NCBI GenBank assembly: GCA_963834515.1
Contig: CAWICB010000003.1
Coordinates: 744,001-808,000, forward strand
Length of the DNA: 64,000 nt
Reading direction: 5' to 3'
Source: RYN-230 sp963834515
GTDB lineage: Bacteria; Actinomycetota; Actinomycetes; Streptosporangiales; Streptosporangiaceae
Part shown: positions 50,160-58,726 of the stretch, in pieces
How the letters are laid out: every line of letters starts with the position of its first letter
Position numbering within the stretch: the stretch's first letter is position 1
The notes under the pieces: model-generated
Seen by the model: the letters and a program-made list of their open reading frames with translations, nothing else
Databases searched by the model: none
Told to the model about the DNA's origin: nothing
Position numbers and translations under genes: made by a program

Positions 50160-51204
50160 AGGTGCGGGCGGAGCAGGGTCAGGTCCGCGGGGGACAGCCG
50201 GTCGCGGGCCGTCTTGGCCTGATGCCAGTACGGGTACAGCAGCACCGGGGCGCTGACCTTGTCCAGCCGCCGGAAGTCGTCGGCGGTCAGCTCCAGGTCC
50301 GCCGCGGCCAGGTTGTCGGCCAGCTGCTCGCTGGTCCGCGCGCCGATGACCAGGGATGTCACGGCCGGCTTGTCGAGCAGGTAGGCCAGCGCGACCCGGG
50401 CCGCCGACACACCGTGCTGCTGGCCGACATCGACCAGCACGTCTACCGTGTCGTGCAGCTTGTCCAGGTCGTACACCGGCGGCTCGTTCCAGTCGGTGAG
50501 CTGCCGCGAGCCCGACCCCGGCCGCTCGTCCCGGCGGTACTTGCCGGACAGCAGGCCGCCCGCCAGCGGGCTCCACACCAGCACGCCCAGGCCCTGGTCG
50601 ACGGCCGCCGGGATCAGCTCGTACTCGGCGTCGCGGGCCTGCAGCGAGTAGTAGATCTGCTCACTCACGAACCGGGGCAGGCCAGCCGGTCGGCGAGGCC
50701 GAGCGCCTTCATCAGCTGCCAGCCGGCGTAGTTGGACGTGCCCACGTAGCGCACCTTGCCCGCCTGGACCAGCAGCTCCAGCGCGGCCAGCGTCTCCTCC
50801 AGCGGGGTCACGCCGTCCCACTCGTGCAGCTGGTACAGGTCGATGTGGTCGGTGCGCAGCCGGCGCAGGCTGGCCTCGCAGCCGGTCACGATGTGATGCC
50901 GGGACAGGCCCGCGTCGTTCGGCCCGTCGCCCATCGGCATCCGCACCTTGGTGGCCAGCAGCACCTCGTCGCGGCGGCCGGCCAGCACCTCGCCCACGAT
51001 CTCCTCGGCCAGCCCGTTCGAGTACACGTCGGCGGTGTCGATGAGGTTGACCCCGGCCTCCAGGCCCAGGTCCACCTGGCGCCGGGCCTCGTCCACCCCG
51101 GTCGATCCCACGCTGGCGAAATCCCCGGTCCCGCCGAACGTCATCGTGCCCATGGTGAGCACCGAGACCTTCAATCCTGATCTGCCCAGATTCCGGTATT
51201 CCAC
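50156..51204 (-). pseudogene. Aldo/keto reductase, one frameshift
   Basis: About 348 residues in total. First part: RNLGRSGLKVSVLTMGTMTF, NLIDTADVYSNGLAEEIVGE (Asp and Tyr of the active tetrad), LLATKVRMPMG (Lys), LYQLHEWDGVTPLEETLAAL (His). Second part: RFVSEQIYYSLQARDAEYEL and LVIGARTSEQLADNLAAADL. The join reads ADRLACPGS and stops, whereas the next frame gives LPRFVSEQ; one G missing from CTGG(G)CCTGCCCC near 50680 explains it. All tetrad residues are intact. It overlaps DyP by GTGA. Confidence 0.88.
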
Positions 51205-51218
51205 GAATCCGACCCTAC

Positions 51219-52100
51219 TCAGCCGCGGTCTGCACTGCCTATTGCCTCCCGGGCCAGCGGCACCACCTGCTCGGCGAACAGCCGGGACTGCCGTTCCCGG
51301 TCCGCGGACGGCCAGAACACGAACGCGTTCATCTGCTGGTTCTCATACAGATCGGCCAGCGTGTCGCCCCAGCGCTGCGGCGGGCCGTGGAACGGTCCCT
51401 CATCGTCATCGGAGATCAGGCCCATCACGTTGTACAGCCGGGTGATGTCGTCCGGGTCGCGGCCGGCCGCCAGTGCCGCGTCGTCGATGATGCCGTTCAG
51501 CCCGGCCAGCCGCTCCGGCGGGACGTAAGGCGCGGACACCGACCAGCCGTCCGCCTTCTCGCCGACCAGCGCGACGGCCCGCGGCCCGCGCACACCGAGC
51601 CACAGCCCGATCGGGTGTGCGGGCCGGGGGGCGGGCTGTACGTCCGGGGCCGAGTAGACGCTGCCCTGGAAGCTGAACGGCTCGCCCGCCCAGAACGCCC
51701 GGATAATGTCGATCGCCTCGCTGAGCGCGGCGATCGACTGCGCCGGGGTGCGCCGCGGGCCGCCCATCCCGGCTATGCCGTCGGCGAACGCCCCGGCGCC
51801 CAGGCCGAGCTCGAACCGGCCGCTGCTCAGCACGTCGATGGTGGCCGCCTGCTTGGCCAGCATGGCGGGCGGCCGGAGCGGCAGGTTGGCCACGTTGGGG
51901 AACAAGTGCACCCGGCTGGTCCGCGCGGCCAGCCAGGTGATCAGGCTGAGCGTGTCCACGAACCCGGCGTTGTACGGATGGTCCTGGATACCGACGTACT
52001 CCAGCCCGGTTTCGTCGGCGATGGTGGCGATCCGCCCGGCGATGGCCAGGCCGCCCTGGTTGGGGTCAACGTTCAGGCCGAACGCGACTGGCTGGGCCAT
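51219..52100 (-). CDS. LLM-class F420-dependent oxidoreductase
   Basis: A 293-residue luciferase-like TIM-barrel. Opening FGLNVDPNQGGLAIAGRIAT, YVGIQDHPYN, LFPNVANLPLRPPAMLAKQA, SSGRFELGLGAGAF, LGVRGPRAVALVGEKADGWS. It transfers hydride from F420H2 (or FMNH2) to an unknown substrate. ATG at 52100, inside the last codons of the MarR gene (28-base overlap). Its direction and spacing place it in the redox operon with AKR, DyP and encapsulin. Confidence 0.9.
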   Translation of the reverse strand: MAQPVAFGLNVDPNQGGLAIAGRIATIADETGLEYVGIQDHPYNAGFVDTLSLITWLAARTSRVHLFPNVANLPLRPPAMLAKQAATIDVLSSGRFELGLGAGAFADGIAGMGGPRRTPAQSIAALSEAIDIIRAFWAGEPFSFQGSVYSAPDVQPAPRPAHPIGLWLGVRGPRAVALVGEKADGWSVSAPYVPPERLAGLNGIIDDAALAAGRDPDDITRLYNVMGLISDDDEGPFHGPPQRWGDTLADLYENQQMNAFVFWPSADRERQSRLFAEQVVPLAREAIGSADRG

Positions 52101-52564
52101 GTCTGCTCCTTCCGGCAGGCCGGGTCGCCCGCCGCGACCCGGGTCAGCGCCCGGGCGAGCAGTGCCTGCTCATCCGGGGTCAGGCGGTCAAGGAGCAGCG
52201 TGCGGATCGTCTCCGCGTGCACCGCTTCGCCCCGGGCCAGGATCCGCCGGCCTTCGTCGGTGATCCTAACCAGCACCCCGCGGCCATCGCCGGGTGCGCC
52301 GCACCGGCGCAGCCACCCCTGCCGCTCCAGCCGCGCCACCGCCCGGCTCAGCGACGGCTGGGTGAGCCGGATCATCTGGCCCAACGCCCCCAGCCGGAGC
52401 CCGCCGTCCGCCGCGTGCTCCACCCCGAGCAGCACCTCGAATTCGTGGATGCTGAGCTGGCAGGTGCCGGCCAGAGCGGCGGCCAGCTGGTCGTTGACCA
52501 GGTCGTGCGCGGTGCTCAGCGCGGCCCAGGCCTGGGCGCAGGCGCGCTCGTCGCGGTCGGGCAT
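52073..52564 (-). CDS. MarR-family regulator
   Basis: A 163-residue winged-helix regulator: LSIHEFEVLLGVEHAADGGL, RLGALGQMIRLTQPSLSRAV (HTH), RLERQGWLRRCGAPGDGRGV (wing), ITDEGRRILARGEAVHAETI. There is no obvious Cys sensor at the N-terminus. It probably controls the adjoining redox genes. ATG at 52564; the longer frame adds non-family residues. The end overlaps the LLM gene by 28 bases. Confidence 0.9.
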   Translation of the reverse strand: MPDRDERACAQAWAALSTAHDLVNDQLAAALAGTCQLSIHEFEVLLGVEHAADGGLRLGALGQMIRLTQPSLSRAVARLERQGWLRRCGAPGDGRGVLVRITDEGRRILARGEAVHAETIRTLLLDRLTPDEQALLARALTRVAAGDPACRKEQTWPSQSRSA

Positions 52565-52571
52565 GGCCTGG

Positions 52572-53219
52572 TCACCAGCCGGGCCAGTGGGTGAACGTGC
52601 GCAGCGTGCCGGAGATCTGCTCTTCCTCATAGGCCAGATGGGCCAGCAGATCAGTGCTCAGCGTGGCCAGGGCGGCGGCGAGCCGGTCCCGCGCCGGCCC
52701 GTCCAGGCCCGGCCCGTCCTGCTCCGGCCCGTCCTGCTCCGGCCCGTCCAGGTCCTGCGCCGCCGCCGCCACGTCGTCCAGCAGCCTGGCCACCCGCTGG
52801 TGGTCGGCCTCCAGCTTGTCCACCACCGGGTTCAGTGCCGGGTTGGCCTCGCGCAGCGCCGGGAACAGCAGGTAGGACTCGTGGCTGTGGTGCGCGTGCA
52901 CGAACCGGCAGTGCTGCAGGCAGCCGACCTTGAGCTGCCACACCGGGCTGGCCGAGACCAGCGAGCGGACGCTCCGCCGGAGCACCGCGGCCGGCGTCCC
53001 GGCCGTGGTGTCCACGGCCAGCTGCCGGATCACCGCCAGGTCCTGCCGGATCATGTCGTGCACCCACTTCAGTTCGGCCACCATGGCCTCGCCGCGTGGG
53101 TTGGGCTGCCCGCCAGCTGGCCCGTCAGCCGGCCGCCCAGCTGGCCCGTCAGCCGGCCCGTCAGCCGGCCGCCCAGCTGGCCCGTCAGCCGACCCGTCCG
53201 CTGGTACATGCATGCGCAT
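52572..53219 (-). CDS. Hemerythrin HHE-domain protein with repetitive N-terminus
   Basis: A cation-binding four-helix protein. Core from about residue 47: ELKWVHDMIRQDLAVIRQLA, LQHCRFVHAHHSHESYLLFP, VVDKLEADHQRVARLLDDVA, LLAHLAYEEEQISGTLRTFT. His and Glu ligands for a di-iron site are in place. The first 45 residues are low-complexity (ADGPAGRP units) from a tandem DNA repeat, so the true start may be ATG at 53084 (VAELKWVHD), the usual N-terminus. If it starts at 53219, translation begins inside the palindrome at 53203-53228. Oxygen or NO sensing or storage is the family's role. Confidence 0.85.
   Translation of the reverse strand: MRMHVPADGSADGPAGRPADGPADGPAGRPADGPAGGQPNPRGEAMVAELKWVHDMIRQDLAVIRQLAVDTTAGTPAAVLRRSVRSLVSASPVWQLKVGCLQHCRFVHAHHSHESYLLFPALREANPALNPVVDKLEADHQRVARLLDDVAAAAQDLDGPEQDGPEQDGPGLDGPARDRLAAALATLSTDLLAHLAYEEEQISGTLRTFTHWPGW
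53101..53200. repeat. Tandem GC-rich repeat within the hemerythrin 5' region
   Basis: The 12-base unit CAGCTGGCCCGT and its partner CAGCCGGCC(G)CC alternate several times (GCCCGTCAGCCGGCCGCC, then CAGCTGGCCCGTCAGCCGG). It encodes an ADGPAGRP-type string on the reverse strand. Slippage-prone, so copy number may vary. Confidence 0.75.
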
Positions 53220-53228
53220 GTATGTACC
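53203..53228. promoter_or_regulatory. 26-bp near-perfect palindrome upstream of the hemerythrin core
   Basis: GGTACATGCATGC followed by GCATGTATGTACC: the two 13-base arms match at 12 positions. It lies next to the stop of the MBL gene and overlaps the farthest possible hemerythrin start, so a start at 53084 would leave it upstream as an operator. A dimeric regulator, such as the MarR gene at 52073, could bind it; that is inference. Confidence 0.6.
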
Positions 53229-54299
53229 CTAGCCGGCCGCGCGGGCTGGTCCGGCCCCGGGTGACCCGGGGCCGGGCAGCGCATAACTGATCAGCTCGTC
53301 GGTCACCGTCCTGGCCAGCCTGCCCTGGACGGCCAGCAGGTCCAGGTGGACGCCGGTCTCCAGCACGGCGAGCATCTGGTTGAACGGGTCCAGGTCGGCG
53401 AACCGGCGGCCGCGCCGGGTCCAGGGCAGGGCCGCCGCCGCCGCGTAGGCCGTGTGCTCGCCTGCGGCCACCCGGTTCAGGCAGGCCGCCAGCCGGTCCT
53501 CATGATGGTCCAGCAGCTCCAGTGCCCTGGTGTGGCTGCTCCTGCCGACCGGGCCGTGCGCGGGCAGCAGCCGCAGGTCGGGCAGGTCCAGGACGAGCCG
53601 CAGCGAGCGCAGGTAGTCGCCCAGCGGCTGGTCGGCCCGGACCGCCTCGAAGCCGACCGACGGGGTGATGTGCGGCAGCACGTGGTCGCCCGCGAACAGC
53701 GTCCCGGCGGCCTGGTCCGCGAACACGGTGTGCCCCTGGGTGTGCCCGGGGGTGGGCACGGCCAGCAGCTCGCGGCCACCGAGCCCGATGCTGGCCCGCC
53801 CCTTGAGCCACTCGTCCGGGTACTCCCACCGCTGGCCCTCATGCGCCCGGCCGCCGAATGCCTCGCTGAGCGCGCGGATCACCGACTCGGCGCCGGATTG
53901 CCGCAGCAGCCGGACGTTGCTGAGCAGGCTCTCCTGGTCCTGGTCCACCGCGCTGGCCAGCGACGGTCGGTCCCCGATACCCAGCGCCACGTGGGTGCCG
54001 AACCGCTGGCGCAAGATCACCGCCATCGTGTAGTGGTCCCGGTGCACGTGGGTGACCAGGCAGCGGGTGATCCCCGCGGAGCTGCGGCCGATCTGGCCCA
54101 GGGCGGCGTCGAGCAGGCCGCCGGTGTCGGCCAGTGCCCAGCCGGCGTCGATCAGCACCAGATCGGGGCCGGCCTCGATGGCGTACACGTTGACCGCCCG
54201 CAGCCCGTCGTTGGGCAGCGGCAGCGGGATCCGGTGCACGCCGGGTGCCACGGTGAACAGCCCGGGCTCGGTCCAGTCCGGGGCCGCCTGGCCCGGCAT
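53229..54299 (-). CDS. Metallo-beta-lactamase-fold hydrolase
   Basis: A 356-residue MBL hydrolase. The zinc motif is THVHRDHYTMAVILRQRFGT (H-x-H-x-D-H), with PTPGHTQGHTVFADQAAGTL and FAGDHVLPHITPSV supplying the further His/Asp ligands and PAHGPVGRSSHTRALELLDH near the end. The extra C-terminal helical domain fits the GloB/lactonase-like branch. Substrate unknown. ATG at 54299 shares one base with the stop of the LLM gene behind it (TGATG). Confidence 0.9.
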   Translation of the reverse strand: MPGQAAPDWTEPGLFTVAPGVHRIPLPLPNDGLRAVNVYAIEAGPDLVLIDAGWALADTGGLLDAALGQIGRSSAGITRCLVTHVHRDHYTMAVILRQRFGTHVALGIGDRPSLASAVDQDQESLLSNVRLLRQSGAESVIRALSEAFGGRAHEGQRWEYPDEWLKGRASIGLGGRELLAVPTPGHTQGHTVFADQAAGTLFAGDHVLPHITPSVGFEAVRADQPLGDYLRSLRLVLDLPDLRLLPAHGPVGRSSHTRALELLDHHEDRLAACLNRVAAGEHTAYAAAAALPWTRRGRRFADLDPFNQMLAVLETGVHLDLLAVQGRLARTVTDELISYALPGPGSPGAGPARAAG

Positions 54300-55165
54300 C
54301 AGCGGCTCACCCGCAGCGCCTCAGCCGCCCCGGCCAGTGCGTCCAGGTGGGCGTCCAGGCTGGCCAGCCCGGCGCCCATGGTGTTCACCGCGAGATGGGT
54401 CGCGCCCGCGTCCTGCCACTGCTGAGCCTGCTCGGCCAGCCGCCCGGCGTCGCCGCGCCAGCTGACCCGGGCCTCCATGCCGAGCTGGGCCGGGTCCCGC
54501 CCGGCCTCGGCCGCCGCCGCGTCCACCACCGCCCGCGCCGCGTCCAGCTCCGGGCCCGGGCTGACCTGGGGGAACCACCCATCGGCCAGCCGCCCGACCC
54601 GCCGGTACGCCGGCTCGGACTGCCCGCCGAACCAGACCGGGATCGGCCGCTGCACCGGGAGCGGAGCCAGCCCGGCCCCGGTCACCTGGTCGAACCGGCC
54701 CGCGAAGCTGACCGATGGCTCGGTCCACAGCCGGCGCAGCAGCCCGACCTGCTCCCCGAGCCGCCGGCCCCGGGTGGTGAAGTCCTGCCCGAGCGCCTCG
54801 TACTCGACCTGGTTCCAGCCCAGCCCCACGCCCAGCCGGAACCGCCCGCCGCTGAGCAGGTCCACCTCGGCGGCCTGCTTGGCCACCAGGGCGGTCTGCC
54901 GCTGCGGCAGGATGATGATCCCGGTGACCAGTTCCAGCGAGGTGAGCGCGGCCAGGTAGCCGAACATCACGAACGGCTCGTGGAACGTGGTCGTCACGTC
55001 GTACGGGCCGTCCCAGCCCGGGTGCACCGCCGGGTCGGCGCCCAGCACGTGGTCGTAGGCCAACAGGTGGCGGTAGCCGAGCTCCTCGGCCCGCTGCGCG
55101 TAGCGGCGCACCGCGGCCGCGTCCGGGCCGATCTCGGTCTGCGGGAAGACCACGCCGATCTGCAT
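54299..55165 (-). CDS. LLM-class F420-dependent oxidoreductase (second)
   Basis: A 288-residue protein like the enzyme at 51219: IGVVFPQTEIGPDAAAVRRY, GYRHLLAYDHVLGADPAVHP, VTGIIILPQRQTALVAKQAA, SGGRFRLGVGLGWNQVEYEA, WFGGQSEPAYRRVGRLADGW. ATG at 55165. It lies at the head of the MBL pair, coupled by TGATG. Two F420-dependent enzymes in one cluster are in keeping with a redox pathway. Confidence 0.9.
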   Translation of the reverse strand: MQIGVVFPQTEIGPDAAAVRRYAQRAEELGYRHLLAYDHVLGADPAVHPGWDGPYDVTTTFHEPFVMFGYLAALTSLELVTGIIILPQRQTALVAKQAAEVDLLSGGRFRLGVGLGWNQVEYEALGQDFTTRGRRLGEQVGLLRRLWTEPSVSFAGRFDQVTGAGLAPLPVQRPIPVWFGGQSEPAYRRVGRLADGWFPQVSPGPELDAARAVVDAAAAEAGRDPAQLGMEARVSWRGDAGRLAEQAQQWQDAGATHLAVNTMGAGLASLDAHLDALAGAAEALRVSR

Positions 55166-55177
55166 GCTGCCTCCTGG

Positions 55178-55735
55178 TCAGGACGTCCGGCGCCAGCGCC
55201 GGGGGCGGCGCCGGGCCCCGGGATGCCAGAGGTGGACCCGTCCGATGTTGGCCCGCACGTCGAGCCGGATCAGCGGCAGCCCGGGCACCGGCGGTTCCAG
55301 CCGCCGGTCCACGCCGCCCTGGTGCCGGGTGAGCTGTACCGCGACACCGCGCGGCACGATGATCGTAATGCTGCCCCAGCCGCTGTACACGTGCAGGTCG
55401 ATGACCGAGCCGTCGAACTCGGCTCCGGTCAGGTCGAGCCACACGCGCCCGAGGTCGGCGCTGATGTGCGTTTCCGTGGCCAGCTGCCAGTGCCCGGCCA
55501 GTTGCAGCCGTCCCATGCCGCCGTGGATCTCCAGCGGCTGGCTCAGCCGGCGGGCCGGGCTGGTGAACGCGACCGGAGCGGGCAGCGACCGGACCACTCC
55601 GGCCAGCTCCGCCTCGGTCCTGGCCGCGAGCACCCCGGCCACGACGCTGTCCAGCTGGCCCGCGTCGATGCTGCCCGCCGCGTACAGCTCCTTGACGAAC
55701 TCGGTGGCCCGCTGCTGGGCGCCGTCCCCGGTCAT
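55178..55735 (-). CDS. DUF1707 protein with beta-rich C-terminus
   Basis: A 185-residue protein. The N-terminal 60 residues form a DUF1707-like module (ATEFVKELYAAGSIDAGQLD), then beta-strands rich in hydrophobics: GGMGRLQLAGHWQLATETHI, GSVIDLHVYSGWGSITIIVP, ANIGRVHLWHPGARRR. This C-terminal part is like the cell-wall-active antibiotic response (DUF2154) domain. Role unknown. It is four bases from the end of recQ in the same direction. Confidence 0.78.
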   Translation of the reverse strand: MTGDGAQQRATEFVKELYAAGSIDAGQLDSVVAGVLAARTEAELAGVVRSLPAPVAFTSPARRLSQPLEIHGGMGRLQLAGHWQLATETHISADLGRVWLDLTGAEFDGSVIDLHVYSGWGSITIIVPRGVAVQLTRHQGGVDRRLEPPVPGLPLIRLDVRANIGRVHLWHPGARRRPRRWRRTS

Positions 55736-55738
55736 GGC

Positions 55739-57556
55739 CTAGCCGCCCGCCAGCGCGTCCAGTACCTGCTGGCCGTACCGGGCCAGCTTGGTCTGGCCGA
55801 CGCCGCTGACCGTGCTCAGCTCGGCCAGGGTGGCCGGTGGCTCGCTGGCGATCTGGCGCAGGGTCGCGTCCTGGAACACCACGTAGGCCGGGACACCCTG
55901 CTCCTTGGCCGTGGCGGCGCGCCAGGCCCGGAGCCGGTCGAACACCGCCGCGGCGGCGGGCGGCAGCTCGGTCACGGTGGCCGCGGCCGCTTTAGCCGCG
56001 CGGGCCCGGCCGGCCCGGGCGGGCCGCTCCGGCTCCCGGCGCAGCATGACCTGGCGGCGCCGGCCGAGCACCTCCTGGCTGGCCCGGGTGAGGTCCAGCG
56101 TGCCGTAGTCACCGGAGACCGTGAGCAGTCCCTGGGCCAGCAGCTGCCGGGTCACCCCGCGCCACTCCGTCTCGGTCAGCTCGGTGCCCACGCCGAATAC
56201 GGTCAGCGAGGCATGGTCATTGTCGATGACCCGGGCCGTCTTCCGGCCCAGCAGGATGTCGATCACCTGGCCGGCCCCGTAACGCTGACCCCGCTCGTGC
56301 TTCAGCCGGTACACCGCTGAGAGCAGCTTCTGCGCCGGGATCGTGCCGTCCCAGGACTGCGGGGGCGCCAGGCATGTGTCGCAGTTGCCGCACGGCGCGG
56401 CCTGCTCGCCGAAGTAGGCCAGCAGCTGGGCCCGGCGGCATTCGACCGTCTCGCACAGCGCCAGCATGGCGTCCAGGTGCGCGGACTGGCGGCGGCGGTG
56501 GGCCAGGTCGCCGCCGGAGGTCTCGATCAGCTTGCGCTGCTGTACCACGTCCTGCAGGCCGTAGGCCAGCCAGGCGGTGGAGGCCTTCCCATCCCGCCCG
56601 GCCCGGCCGGTCTCCTGGTAGTAGCCTTCCACCGACTTGGGCAGGTCCAGGTGGGCCACGAACCGCACGTCGGGCTTGTCGATACCCATGCCGAACGCGA
56701 TCGTGGCCACCATGACCAGCCCGTCCTCGCGGAGGAACCGGGCCTGGTGCCGGGCCCGGGTGGCTGCGTCCAGCCCGGCGTGATATGGCAGCGCGGTGAT
56801 CCCGTTGCTGGTCAGGACGCCGGCCGTCTTCTCCACCGACGCCCGGGTCAGGCAGTAGACGATGCCCGCGTCGCCCGGGTGCTCCTCGTGGATGAGGCGC
56901 AGCAGCTGGCGGGCCGGCTCCGCCTTGGGCTCGATGCGGTACTGGATGTTCGGCCGGTCGAAGCTGGCCACGTACTGCCGGGCCTCGGCCAGCCCCAGCC
57001 GGGACACGATCTCGGCCCGGGTGGCGCTGGTGGCGGTGGCGGTGAGCGCGATCCGCGGCACGCCGGGCCAGCGCTCGTGCAGTCCGGACAGCATCAGGTA
57101 GTCGGGCCGGAAATCATGGCCCCACTGGGACACGCAGTGCGCCTCGTCGATGGCGAACAGGGCGACCGTGCCGCGGTCCAGCAGGCGCAGCGTGGAATCG
57201 GCGGTCAGCCGTTCCGGGGCCAGGTAGAGCAGATCCAGCTGGCCGGCCAGGAAGTCCGCTTCCACCTGGCGGCGCTGGGCGGGTTCCTGGGTCGAGTTGA
57301 GGAACCCGGCCCGAACCCCGAGCGCCCGCAGCGCGTCCACCTGATCCTGCATCAGCGCGATCAGCGGCGAGATGACCACGCCGGTGCCCGGCCGGATCAG
57401 CGCGGGAATCTGGTAGCAGAGTGACTTGCCCCCGCCGGTGGGCATCAGCACGAGCGCGTCACCGCCGCCGATGAGGTGCTCGATCACGTCCTGCTGCGCA
57501 CCGCGGAACGAGTCGTAGCCGAACACGCGGTGCAGTTCGTGCAGTGCGCCGCTCAT
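55739..57556 (-). CDS. recQ: RecQ-family ATP-dependent DNA helicase
   Basis: A 605-residue 3'-5' helicase. Motif I LMPTGGGKSLCYQIP, motif II DEAH (FAIDEAHCVSQWGHDFRPDY), motif III LTATATSATRAEIV, motif VI QETGRAGRDGKAS; zinc-binding CGNCDTCLAP; RQC wing; and HRDC at the C-terminus (KEQGVPAYVVFQDATLRQIA). Length is as usual for RecQ. It takes part in recombination repair. Start ATG at 57556. It heads a leftward run with the DUF1707 and LLM genes. Confidence 0.95.
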   Translation of the reverse strand: MSGALHELHRVFGYDSFRGAQQDVIEHLIGGGDALVLMPTGGGKSLCYQIPALIRPGTGVVISPLIALMQDQVDALRALGVRAGFLNSTQEPAQRRQVEADFLAGQLDLLYLAPERLTADSTLRLLDRGTVALFAIDEAHCVSQWGHDFRPDYLMLSGLHERWPGVPRIALTATATSATRAEIVSRLGLAEARQYVASFDRPNIQYRIEPKAEPARQLLRLIHEEHPGDAGIVYCLTRASVEKTAGVLTSNGITALPYHAGLDAATRARHQARFLREDGLVMVATIAFGMGIDKPDVRFVAHLDLPKSVEGYYQETGRAGRDGKASTAWLAYGLQDVVQQRKLIETSGGDLAHRRRQSAHLDAMLALCETVECRRAQLLAYFGEQAAPCGNCDTCLAPPQSWDGTIPAQKLLSAVYRLKHERGQRYGAGQVIDILLGRKTARVIDNDHASLTVFGVGTELTETEWRGVTRQLLAQGLLTVSGDYGTLDLTRASQEVLGRRRQVMLRREPERPARAGRARAAKAAAATVTELPPAAAAVFDRLRAWRAATAKEQGVPAYVVFQDATLRQIASEPPATLAELSTVSGVGQTKLARYGQQVLDALAGG

Positions 57557-57611
57557 CGCGGCGCCCGGCTCGGTTGGCAGCACCCGGCGATTCTACGGCG
57601 CGGCGCGCTGG

Positions 57612-58415
57612 TCACGGCTTGCGGGCGACGCCGCCGTAGCAGGTGACCAGGTGCGGGCCGGGCCGCGGCTGGCCCGGTTCCGGGCGCCAGTCCGAGACCA
57701 GCACCACGCCTGGCTCCAGCACGTCGAGCCCGGTGAAGAACGCGGTGAACTGGGCATGCGTGCGCAGCCAGGCGGGCACCCCGGCGGCCCGGCCCGCCTC
57801 AGTGGCCTGCTCGCTGCGGACCGGGTCGAAGTCCTGGGTGGGATGCGACGCGATCAGGTAGCTGCCCACGGGCAGCGCGCCCAGCAGGGTGCGCACGATG
57901 CCGGCCGGGTCGTCGGTGTCCGGGATGAAGTGCAGCACGGCCAGCAGCATCAGGGCGACTGGCTGGCTGAAGTCGAGCGTGCCGCGGACGGCCCGGTCGG
58001 CCAGGATGCGGTCCGGCTCGCGAAGGTCGGCCTGGCTGTAGCTGACCCGCCCTTCCGGCCGGCTCGGCAGCAGGGTGCGGGCGTGCACCAGGACCAGCGG
58101 GTCGTTGTCCACGTAGGCAACCCGGCAGGCCGGGCTGACCGCCTGGGCGATCGCGTGCACCGGGTCCGCCGCGGGCAGCCCGGCCCCGATGTCGAGGAAC
58201 TGGGTGATCCCGGCCTGGCCGGCCAGCAGCTGGATGGCCCGGGCGTGGAACTGTCGGTTCTGCTGCGCGCTGGTCCGCCAGCCGGGCAGCACCCGCAGCC
58301 GGCGCTCGGCGGCCTCCCGGTCGGCCGGGAAGTTGGCCGTCCCGCCGAGCACGTAGTTCAGCATCCGGGCCGGGTGCGCGACGGTGGTGTCGATGCCCGG
58401 CGGGAGATCGGTCAT
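57612..58415 (-). CDS. SAM-dependent methyltransferase-like protein (DUF574 / pfam04672)
   Basis: A 267-residue protein of the actinomycete DUF574 family, with a Rossmann SAM site: ITQFLDIGAGLPAADPVHAI (motif I) and CRVAYVDNDPLVLVHARTLL. Opening PHPARMLNYVLGG and DREAAERRLRVLPGWR are the family's signature. Substrate unknown; relatives often occur many times in one genome. ATG at 58415. Confidence 0.92.
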   Translation of the reverse strand: MTDLPPGIDTTVAHPARMLNYVLGGTANFPADREAAERRLRVLPGWRTSAQQNRQFHARAIQLLAGQAGITQFLDIGAGLPAADPVHAIAQAVSPACRVAYVDNDPLVLVHARTLLPSRPEGRVSYSQADLREPDRILADRAVRGTLDFSQPVALMLLAVLHFIPDTDDPAGIVRTLLGALPVGSYLIASHPTQDFDPVRSEQATEAGRAAGVPAWLRTHAQFTAFFTGLDVLEPGVVLVSDWRPEPGQPRPGPHLVTCYGGVARKP

Positions 58416-58494
58416 CCGGACCGCCCCCTCTCCGCGCCGATCGCGAACGGGTGCAGCATAGCGGTGGCATCTGACGGCGCTTCGGGAGGTCGAC

Positions 58495-58725
58495 GTGGCA
58501 CATCATCCGCTGATCGGTTATCTCGTCTGGGCGGTGCTGTTCGGCGCCCTGTTCGCCTGGGAAGGGCTGGCCCTCAGCCATCTCAGCAACTACGTCCCGA
58601 CGCTCAGTGACACGTTCCGGGCCATCATGCGGTACCCGTTCGGCCGGTGGGCGCTGTTCGCGCTGTGGCTGTGGTTCGGCTGGCATATCTTCGTCCGCGG
58701 CTGGCATTTCCTGCTCCGGGCCTGA
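58495..58725 (+). CDS. Small two-TM membrane protein (DUF6186-like)
   Basis: A 76-residue protein: LIGYLVWAVLFGALFAWEGL, and RWALFALWLWFGWHIFVRGW, with HF near the end. Resembles proteins annotated DUF6186. GGAGG at 10 bases before the GTG at 58495. Followed by another membrane protein one base after its stop; the two should be co-transcribed. Confidence 0.78.
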   Translation: MAHHPLIGYLVWAVLFGALFAWEGLALSHLSNYVPTLSDTFRAIMRYPFGRWALFALWLWFGWHIFVRGWHFLLRA

Positions 58726-58726
58726 C

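Noticed and set aside
53101..53200. CRISPR array
   Set aside because: The repeats are contiguous with no unique spacers and lie in a coding frame; no cas genes are in the window.
51387..53264. A 625-codon rightward frame
   Set aside because: Antisense to LLM, MarR and hemerythrin genes; Arg/Gly/Pro/Gln-rich with no domain.
54347..56320. A 657-codon rightward frame
   Set aside because: Antisense to LLM, DUF1707 and recQ; composition of a shadow frame.
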